Source of the DNA: Lacticaseibacillus absianus
Lineage (GTDB): Bacteria; Bacillota; Bacilli; Lactobacillales; Lactobacillaceae
Direction: 5' to 3'
DNA length: 64,000 nt
Assembly: GCF_013407595.1 (NCBI RefSeq)
Contig: NZ_JABEKX010000001.1
Span: forward strand, 1,010,522 to 1,074,521
The position numbers were made by a program, and so were the translations under genes. Within the stretch, counting starts at the first letter, position 1. Each line of letters opens with the position of its first letter. The notes below the pieces were generated by a model. That model made no database searches. It worked only from the letters and a program-made list of their open reading frames with translations, and was not told the origin of the DNA. This document shows, piece after piece, positions 58,839 to 64,000 of this stretch.

Positions 58839-59132
58839 GGCCCACCTCCTTCGTTGACTTCATTATAGGCGGACTGGCGGCGGGTGGCAACCGATAATTA
58901 TCGAAAAACAACAAGAAATTAGCGATTAACGATAAGCAAGCCGGGCTGCGCGAACGGCGGGTGGCGCGGGCCGGGGAGCGGGGCGGTGCTGATCGTAACG
59001 GATCTGACCCTGGTCGGCGTACACGCCGCCATTGTGGCGATGAGCTGGCGCGACGATGACTGGTACTGGTGAGCCAGCGCCTCGGGCCCGACGCGGGGCA
59101 CTGGTCCAGCGGCCGCGCGACTGGGCCACACC

Positions 59133-59164
59133 AAAAAACGGAATCACGCCCACGCGTGGTCCCG
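59133..59164 (-). terminator. Minus-strand terminator downstream of the PspC gene
   Basis: Read on the - strand: CGGGACCACGC pairs with GCGTGATTCCG (with one mismatch) and is followed by TTTTTTGG. It ends the PspC transcript. Confidence 0.7.
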
Positions 59165-59180
59165 TCTTTGGGGTCAACTC

Positions 59181-59220
59181 GACGTCGCCCACGCACAGAG
59201 GCATTGGCGTGGGCGACGTC
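59181..59220. repeat. Perfect 14-bp hairpin between the PspC gene and its terminator
   Basis: GACGTCGCCCACGC (59181-59194) and its exact complement (59207-59220) enclose 12 bases. It stands eight bases behind the PspC stop and may stabilise the mRNA 3' end. No other feature was recognised between 58839 and 59133. Confidence 0.65.
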
Positions 59221-59227
59221 GGCCGGG

Positions 59228-59398
59228 TCAATCCGGATCCGGCAGGGTGATGGCAAGGGCCAGGTAGACCCAAAACAAGATGCCACCCCCAAAAACAAAC
59301 AGTAACCGGAGCCACAGGGCGTTGACGCCCAGCGTCTCGCCCAAGCCCCCACAGATGCCAGCGAAAACGCGATCGGTGGCAGATTTATGCAGATTCAT
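59228..59398 (-). CDS. PspC-domain small membrane protein
   Basis: A 56-residue protein: MNLHKSATDRVFAGICGGLG, then ETLGVNALWLRLLFVF and a glycine-rich membrane helix ending LPDPD. This is the PspC domain of phage-shock-type envelope stress proteins (compare short stand-alone PspC proteins of lactobacilli). TTAGGAGGACGACGGC precedes ATG 59398. Two hairpins, one with a T6 tract, follow its stop. It would sit in the membrane and respond to envelope stress; partners are not in the window. Confidence 0.85.
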   Translation of the reverse strand: MNLHKSATDRVFAGICGGLGETLGVNALWLRLLFVFGGGILFWVYLALAITLPDPD

Positions 59399-59500
59399 GC
59401 CGTCGTCCTCCTAACGAGTCAGTTGATAAGGTCAGTATACGGGCTGACCGGTCAGACTGCCTCCACCGCAGGACCGATTTGGGCTCGACCCTAAGCCTAA

Positions 59501-59707
59501 TCAGCGGTGCACGAGCCGGTAGACGGCACCGGCGATCAGCGCGAACCCGCCGCCGATCAGGCAGATATCCATCAGGCTGTGGAGCAGTGACAGGGCCGTT
59601 GAGCCGTTGACGGCGGTCTGCAAGGCCGGGCTGTTGACGTAGACGATAAAGTAGATGATGCTGGCGACCCAGAGCAGGGCGACCGTGAACCAGACTTTGA
59701 TGCGCAT
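59501..59707 (-). CDS. Small two-helix membrane protein, function unknown
   Basis: A 68-residue protein: MRIKVWFTVALLWVASIIYF starts the first helix, then a short loop (SPALQTAVNGST) and a second helix (MDICLIGGGFALIAGAVY). GGGAGGGATC precedes ATG 59707. A longer frame exists on the same strand but has no ribosome site and only mirrors the aldo-keto reductase gene. No family is recognised. Confidence 0.65.
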   Translation of the reverse strand: MRIKVWFTVALLWVASIIYFIVYVNSPALQTAVNGSTALSLLHSLMDICLIGGGFALIAGAVYRLVHR

Positions 59708-59821
59708 AGTTGATCCCTCCCGTGCCATCATAGCAGAACCGGTGGCGTGAGGGTAGGCATTTGACGCACCGGGCGGGTTGGGGTACGCTGGCGCTATCAC
59801 AATGAACGGAGGACGATGACG

Positions 59822-60724
59822 ATGATGCCACAGACCACGATCGGTAAGACCGATGTCCGTACCAGCAAGCTGGGGATGGGGACGAACAAGGTCGGAAGTC
59901 AGAATTTCGACCCGCAATTGAAAGACGCAGACGGTTTGGCCGCGGTCCAGGCGGCGATCGACCACGGGGTGACCATGCTCGACACCGCCTACATGTATGG
60001 CCTCGGCCACTCTGAGGAAGTGATCGCCCAGGCGATCCGCCCGTACGATCGCCAGACGCTGACCCTTGCGACCAAGGCGGCGCACGTGCCGGGGAATCCG
60101 ACCACCTACGATAACGCCCCGGCCTTCCTGCGCCAAGCGGTCGATGACGCCCTGATGCGGCTGGGCACCGATTACCTCGACGTGTTCTACATCCATTTTC
60201 CGGACGACCACACGGATAAAGCCGAGGCGGTCAACGCGCTGGCGGACATGCGCCGCGCCGGCAAATTGCGGGCGATCGGGGTGTCCAACTTCAGCCTCGC
60301 GCAGCTGCAAGAAGCCAACCAGGACGGGCAAGTCGACATCGTGGAGGACCATTACAGCCTGGTCCACCGCGAGGCCGAGCGCGAGCTGTTCCCGTACCTG
60401 CGTGCGAACCAGATCAGCTTCGTGCCGTACTTTCCGCTGGCGGCCGGGCTCTTGACCGGTAAGTACACCGTCGATCCTGGGGGCCGCTTCGCGCGGTTCG
60501 GCGACTTTGGGCACATCCAGTCTGGCTTGGCGACCGTTCGTCAGATCGCGACGACACATGCCGCCACGATCGCCCAGGTGCTGCTGGCGTGGTACATGGC
60601 CAACCCCGACATCACCGTGGTGATCCCGGGGGCGCGCAATGCGGCCCAGGCGATCCAAAACGCGGCGGCCCAAGACGTGGTGCTCAGTCAGGCGGAGTAC
60701 CGGGTGATCGATCAGGCGTTTTGA
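59822..60724 (+). CDS. Aldo/keto reductase
   Basis: A 300-residue NADPH-dependent reductase with a TIM barrel. Catalytic tetrad parts are visible: Asp and Tyr in MLDTAYMYG, Lys in LATKAAH and His in FYIHFPDDH. The C-terminal cofactor region reads VIPGARNAAQ. It reduces sugar or lipid aldehydes; the substrate is unknown. GGAGG nine bases before favours ATG 59822, while ATG 59816 is only three bases from it. It is monocistronic and upstream of gpmA. Confidence 0.88.
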   Translation: MMPQTTIGKTDVRTSKLGMGTNKVGSQNFDPQLKDADGLAAVQAAIDHGVTMLDTAYMYGLGHSEEVIAQAIRPYDRQTLTLATKAAHVPGNPTTYDNAPAFLRQAVDDALMRLGTDYLDVFYIHFPDDHTDKAEAVNALADMRRAGKLRAIGVSNFSLAQLQEANQDGQVDIVEDHYSLVHREAERELFPYLRANQISFVPYFPLAAGLLTGKYTVDPGGRFARFGDFGHIQSGLATVRQIATTHAATIAQVLLAWYMANPDITVVIPGARNAAQAIQNAAAQDVVLSQAEYRVIDQAF

Positions 60725-60813
60725 ACCCTAGCGTCGCTTTCTGAAATAGTGTATGATTAGGTGATGTAATCCGTCAGCGTGCTGACAAAAATAAAAAGCG
60801 AGGTAATCTCTAG

Positions 60814-61506
60814 ATGGCAAAATTAGTGCTTATCCGTCACGGTCAAAGTGAATGGAACTTGTCCAACCAGTTCACCGGTTGGGTCGACGTTAACTTAAGC
60901 GAAAAAGGTGTGGAAGAAGCGAAGACGGCGGGTCGTAAGATCAAAGAAGCCGGGCTCGAATTCGACCAGGCGTACACCTCTGTTTTGACCCGCGCGATCA
61001 AGACGTTGCACTTTGCGCTGGAAGAATCCGGCCAGCTCTGGATCCCAGAAACCAAGACCTGGCGTCTGAACGAACGCCACTATGGCGCGCTGCAGGGCCA
61101 GAACAAGGCCGAAGCCGCTGAAAAGTGGGGTGACGATCAGGTCCACATCTGGCGTCGGTCCTACGACGTGCTGCCACCGCTTTTGAGCGCAGACGACGAA
61201 GGTTCCGCAGCCAACGACCGTCGTTACGCGAACCTGGACCCACGCATCGTGCCAGGTGGTGAAAACCTCAAGGTCACCCTCGACCGCGTGATCCCATTCT
61301 GGGAAGATCACATCGCCCCAGACCTGCTGGCCGGCAAGAACGTGATCATCGCGGCGCACGGTAACTCTCTGCGTGCCCTGACCAAGTACATCGAAAACAT
61401 TTCCGACGAAGACATCATCGACGTCGAAATGGCCACCGGCGAACCAGTCGTTTACACCTTCAACGAGAAGTTGGAAGTGACCGACAAGACCAAGCTGGGC
61501 AAGTAA
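60814..61506 (+). CDS. gpmA: 2,3-bisphosphoglycerate-dependent phosphoglycerate mutase
   Basis: A 230-residue glycolytic enzyme interconverting 3- and 2-phosphoglycerate. It has the histidine-phosphatase motif [10 protein letters not shown] with the phosphorylated His9, [15 protein letters not shown] with the acid Glu, and [14 protein letters not shown] with the second His. Length is typical for dPGM. Codon use is strongly biased, as expected for a highly expressed gene. GCGAGGTAATC precedes the ATG, and a T-rich terminator follows. Confidence 0.95.
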   Translation: MAKLVLIRHGQSEWNLSNQFTGWVDVNLSEKGVEEAKTAGRKIKEAGLEFDQAYTSVLTRAIKTLHFALEESGQLWIPETKTWRLNERHYGALQGQNKAEAAEKWGDDQVHIWRRSYDVLPPLLSADDEGSAANDRRYANLDPRIVPGGENLKVTLDRVIPFWEDHIAPDLLAGKNVIIAAHGNSLRALTKYIENISDEDIIDVEMATGEPVVYTFNEKLEVTDKTKLGK

Positions 61507-61520
61507 TTAGCTCTTCCTCT

Positions 61521-61552
61521 AAGGCGACTGCGTGAGCGGCCGTCTTTTTTTG
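61521..61552 (+). terminator. Terminator after gpmA
   Basis: An imperfect stem around GCGACTGCGTGAGCGGCCGTC is followed by a T7 run at 61545-61551 or so. Confidence 0.6.
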
Positions 61553-61916
61553 TTCCGTAGCGAAGCAATATTGACGGGAATTAATGAATGAGATGGTTTA
61601 GACCATATCGATAGGCCAACGGACGACACTCAACGGTCGCTTGTCGGTCTCTTTTTTTACATATCGTGAGATGACATGGTCACTATGAAGTCGCCTATAC
61701 GTCTCTCGAGAAACCGCGCAAGACCCAGATATATATTATTCCATTGGCGGGTGATGTGTCTATGAAGCGAGGGAGGGCTGGCGAATCTCAAAAAGTTGAT
61801 AGCTACTGACCTGATTTTCACGCTGAATTTTACAAGGAACAATTCATGTCAAACCTAATGTAGAGTTCGTTTTTAATATCACGAATAAGTTGATAATCTA
61901 CCAATAGACGAGAGGG
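61553..61916. other. AT-rich gene-free stretch at the edge of a possible island
   Basis: No supported gene lies between gpmA and the Mor-like gene. Base composition drops in GC compared with the region before. A weak hairpin (CGACA...TGTCG) with a T7 run at 61652-61658 may be a second terminator. ATGGTTTAGACCAT at 61592-61605 is a small palindrome. No attachment-site duplication or tRNA was seen. Confidence 0.4.
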
Positions 61917-62195
61917 GTGGTTGGATTGGGTGAGTCGTCGATCGATGTGGACGCATTACACAGTACGTACCGTCAGCTTGCAGATGCCATTGGTGTCGAC
62001 AATATGCTGGCTGTCTACGATCTGTTTAAGGGACTCCAGGTCCAGTTCCCGATGCGACTGTACGATCGAGACCTGGCCGGAAAGAAAATTGCATCCGAAT
62101 TTACGGGGCACAACGCAAGGGCATTGTCGAACAAATACGGGTATTCACAGCGGTGGATCTATAAGAAAGTTCAGAACGATAAAAATAACCGATAA
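61917..62195 (+). CDS. Mor-like transcription activator family protein
   Basis: A protein of up to 92 residues resembling the Mor/C activator family of Mu-like phages as found in Firmicutes. It has an N-terminal helix (LADAIGVDNMLAVYDLFKG), a central beta-strand (VQFPMRLYDRDLAGKKIASEF) and a C-terminal helix-turn-helix (NARALSNKYGYSQRWIYKKV). Such proteins activate phage or mobile-element promoters. The GTG at 61917 has no proper ribosome site; TTG 61926, nine bases after AGAGG, may be the real start. It opens the AT-rich gene group at the window end. Confidence 0.7.
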   Translation: MVGLGESSIDVDALHSTYRQLADAIGVDNMLAVYDLFKGLQVQFPMRLYDRDLAGKKIASEFTGHNARALSNKYGYSQRWIYKKVQNDKNNR

Positions 62196-62239
62196 TAGGA
62201 GTTGTTGGGTTGTTTTAACACTGATAGGAGGACACGGTG

Positions 62240-63265
62240 ATGAAGAAGGTAACGTTGCGCGTGGGGATAGTCGTATTGTCTCTGGTGGTTACGCTCGTTG
62301 GGTGTGGGTCAAAACAGCAGAGTCAAAAAAGTAGTAGTCAAAATGGCTACAAGACGGCTATTTCGAAGGGGTTAGACGCTGTTGCTCAGGACAACTTTGA
62401 TCAAGCCACCAGCTATTTCGAAAATGCGCTTGACGAGAAGGCAAAGGACAAGACAGCTAAGGCGTATCTTGCTCAGGTAAAATCCCTAGTAGCTGGCCAG
62501 AAGCTGATCAAGAGTGGTGATCCCCTCAAAGCGGAGAAAGTTCTTCAAGAAGCGATAGCACAAAAGGGTGGTGCTCGAGCCTTGGAGACCAAACTAAGGG
62601 AGCTTCAAGACACCCTAAAAGCAGACGTCAAGCAGTACAAGGCCATGGAGGCTGCACTGACGCAAGCCAATAAGCAAAGCACGGTTAAACAGTTTGACCA
62701 GGCGTCAGCCACCCTAGCCCCCTTCGCCAAAACTGATTGGGCAAAGGCGACATACCTGAGTAAATTGAAGCCTAAGTTTGACTCGTTGAGTAAGACGGTC
62801 AGTGAAGCTCAGGCTCAGTCAAAGGCAGCTGCCAGCTCCAAGGCGGCCGCAACTGCAGAAGCCAATAAGACGCATCAGCAAGCGCAAGATATTCGGTCCT
62901 CAATCCTGAGTGCATATCCCGGACAGCTATCTTCCAGTGAGCTTGGCCGGGTGCCGGACTCGGTTGTCATTAAAGCGTACAATGATTCAGTAGCGGTCGA
63001 GGGTGACATTGGGGTAACTGAATCTGAAATTGAACGTCAGTACCCAAGAATCCGTGTAGCGCAAGACAGCGCTCAATCTGGCGACCACGAAGCGGCACAA
63101 CAGGTGCGAGATACCATGGTCCAGCGCTTTGGGCTTGATGCTACAGCCTTAGCCGCCATCTCTGACTCGGAGATCCTTGAATGTAGTGCCGGGTCGGCAA
63201 CTAGTTCAGAGCTAGCCCAGACTGAGGCCAATTTGGTCGCCAAGTATCCGAGTTTGGAACCATAA
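62240..63265 (+). CDS. Lipoprotein with helical repeats
   Basis: A 341-residue secreted lipoprotein: signal MKKVTLRVGIVVLSLVV, lipobox LVGC with modified Cys22, then a low-complexity QSQKSSSQ linker. Residues ~40-130 look like TPR-type helices (GLDAVAQDNFDQATSYFENAL). Residues ~190-220 form an Ala/Ser/Lys-rich coiled coil (AQAQSKAAASSKAAATAEA). The C-terminal part contains a repeated YP-centred motif (ILSAYPGQLSSSE, ERQYPRIRVAQ, VAKYPSLEP). Function is unknown; surface binding or assembly is possible. The start at 62240 follows TAGGAGGACAC. Codon use is AT-richer than the operons before. Confidence 0.75.
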   Translation: MKKVTLRVGIVVLSLVVTLVGCGSKQQSQKSSSQNGYKTAISKGLDAVAQDNFDQATSYFENALDEKAKDKTAKAYLAQVKSLVAGQKLIKSGDPLKAEKVLQEAIAQKGGARALETKLRELQDTLKADVKQYKAMEAALTQANKQSTVKQFDQASATLAPFAKTDWAKATYLSKLKPKFDSLSKTVSEAQAQSKAAASSKAAATAEANKTHQQAQDIRSSILSAYPGQLSSSELGRVPDSVVIKAYNDSVAVEGDIGVTESEIERQYPRIRVAQDSAQSGDHEAAQQVRDTMVQRFGLDATALAAISDSEILECSAGSATSSELAQTEANLVAKYPSLEP

Positions 63266-63278
63266 TCTGTAATATCGA

Positions 63279-63310
63279 GGGGTCACCATCAGTGGTGGCT
63301 CTTTTTTTGC
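63279..63310 (+). terminator. Terminator after the lipoprotein gene
   Basis: GGGTCACCA pairs with GTGGTGGCTC across a short loop (G-U and one mismatch), followed by a T7 run ending at 63309 or so. Confidence 0.7.
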
Positions 63311-63331
63311 GCCTGAAAGGGAGGAATTGAA

Positions 63332-63625
63332 TTGGACGAAGAAAGGCTTCATGAGATGCTGGAACAGGTGGCCGCAGCCGACGTCAACCTGTATGAGCTG
63401 GGATATGAAACAGTAACGCTCGGGATGGATGAACTTGATGAAAACTTACTCAAGGAGATAGCTGGGTACAAGGGCAATACGGTCGTTGCTACCATTTTCG
63501 TTATGAAGTATGCAACCTCAGAGTATGTCGCGTATATGCTTGAGGACCCGAAGAGCGGGAAGACTTTTGCACTCGGTGTGACTAAGAATGGTTGTCTGCT
63601 TAGTTCGGAGGTGAAGCTGTCGTGA
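63332..63625 (+). CDS. Small acidic protein of unknown function
   Basis: A 97-residue protein that starts at TTG 63332 behind GGGAGGAATTGAA. It is acidic at the N-terminus (DEERLHEMLEQVAAADVNLYE) and has a beta-rich second half (GNTVVATIFVMKYAT, YVAYMLEDPKSGKTFALGV). No known domain is recognised. Its stop overlaps the GTG of a 24-codon gene, so the two are coupled. Confidence 0.65.
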   Translation: MDEERLHEMLEQVAAADVNLYELGYETVTLGMDELDENLLKEIAGYKGNTVVATIFVMKYATSEYVAYMLEDPKSGKTFALGVTKNGCLLSSEVKLS

Positions 63626-63696
63626 CTAAATGGATTAAGTTAGCGTTGCTTGTTATTGAGGCTGTGGCTCGGGTGGTGGCGAAGGAAATAAAGTAG
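63622..63696 (+). CDS. Tiny 24-residue amphipathic peptide
   Basis: GTG 63622 overlaps the previous stop (GTGA) and has an ideal ribosome site, GGAGGTGA, about nine bases upstream. The product MTKWIKLALLVIEAVARVVA-KEIK is hydrophobic, with Lys at both ends and charges spaced as in an amphipathic helix. It resembles membrane-acting small peptides in general form, but no family is recognised. It could instead be a coupling peptide without function of its own. Confidence 0.5.
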   Translation: MTKWIKLALLVIEAVARVVAKEIK

Positions 63697-63747
63697 ATCA
63701 CTTGTTCATCAGTAGATACTGACGTATGCTCATTCTGAGGTGATCTT

Positions 63748-64000
63748 ATGACATATAGACAACTTTTACTGATTTGCCTGTTTCAGAAGAAATTAAGTCA
63801 TTGGCGTCAGCTGGCCGATCTTGATAAAAACGTAGAGTATTTGCAGAAGTACTTAGCTCTTCTATGGGTGACCAGCTCTCGTTTTCGTGGCTTGGTCCTA
63901 AGATCTAATCAGCTAGGCGATGAGCAAAAAGATGGTCAAAGCATGGATGCTTTTTTGCCAAAGCCGGATGACGAGATAGGAAATGCTGAGCTACTGGTGG
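63748..64000 (+). CDS. Hypothetical protein, cut by the window end
   Basis: ATG 63748 follows TGAGGTGATC. Eighty-four codons are visible, open to the last base: MTYRQLLLICLFQKKLSHWR, QLADLDKNVEYLQKYLALLW, then a polar stretch with DEQKDGQSMDAF. No domain is recognised in the visible part. It continues the AT-rich group. Confidence 0.6.
   Translation, partial: MTYRQLLLICLFQKKLSHWRQLADLDKNVEYLQKYLALLWVTSSRFRGLVLRSNQLGDEQKDGQSMDAFLPKPDDEIGNAELLV

Noticed and set aside
58926-59134. Short frames around 58926-59134 on both strands
   Set aside because: Composition is typical of random GC-rich DNA; no ribosome site. The real gene nearby is PspC at 59228-59398.
59708-60673. A long upstream extension of the small membrane protein gene on the - strand
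   Set aside because: It is antisense to the aldo-keto reductase gene and lacks a ribosome site; the AGGAGG-type start at 59707 is far better.
61657-61842. A 61-codon - strand frame after gpmA
   Set aside because: It needs a TTG start without a ribosome site and has no recognisable features.

Overview
The window looks like a chromosomal segment of a GC-rich member of the Lactobacillaceae. The signs are strong AGGAGG ribosome sites, CcpA-type cre sites, a class A sortase, a D-aspartate ligase of the enterococcal/lactobacillal Asl type, SfsA, a GntR-LacI repressor and gpmA. Genus is not resolved; a Lacticaseibacillus or Schleiferilactobacillus relative is a guess. No rRNA, tRNA or CRISPR array was seen.

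Layout. Positions 1-2606 hold the tail of a probable CoA-dehydratase activase, a pRiA4b ORF-3-type protein and a small membrane protein. Positions 2666-27183 are a glycan-catabolic locus. A GntR-LacI repressor faces a regulated promoter that carries cre and operator-like sites. Behind it, all on the + strand, lie an LplBC/lipoprotein sugar ABC importer (no ATPase gene), a DUF624 protein, three SGNH esterases, an alpha/beta esterase, a GH38 and two GH92 alpha-mannosidases, a GH43, a phosphohexomutase, and three poorly understood proteins (DUF1861, DUF4965 and DUF4185-like). An IS3-family element has landed in the first permease gene, between the promoter and about 22 kb of operon.

Positions 27228-36085 hold an AraC regulator divergent from an eight-gene operon of four Gfo/Idh/MocA dehydrogenases, three sugar isomerase-like TIM barrels and a ThuA protein. 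It has no hydrolase or transporter and fits an oxidative 3-keto-glycoside cleavage pathway. Positions 36208-41972 add a GH127-type enzyme with a divergent AraC regulator, a third GH92 (frameshifted near its C-terminus) and a sugar O-acetyltransferase. None of the glycosidases has a visible signal peptide, so the scheme implied is import of intact, probably mannose-rich and possibly acetylated, oligosaccharides followed by cytoplasmic deacetylation and trimming.

Positions 42277-61506 are mostly housekeeping: a heterodimeric ABC exporter with an AraC regulator, two frameshifted GC-rich hypothetical genes, a cellobiose-type PTS EIIC with a GH1 phospho-beta-glucosidase, a GGDEF protein, D-aspartate ligase, Usp, SfsA, sortase, an AI-2E family permease, an XRE/DUF2975 pair, PspC, an aldo-keto reductase and gpmA. 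From about 61560 to the end the DNA is visibly more AT-rich and holds a Mor-like regulator, a repeat-rich lipoprotein and very small genes, as at the edge of an accessory island.

Non-coding structure is notable. Two homologous, covarying hairpin elements (39061-39202 and 54847-54976) lie at matched distances behind unrelated genes. A tandem hairpin repeat sits at 42069-42273. A gene-free stretch near 46900-47390 has a good promoter, an overlapping cre-like site and many hairpins.
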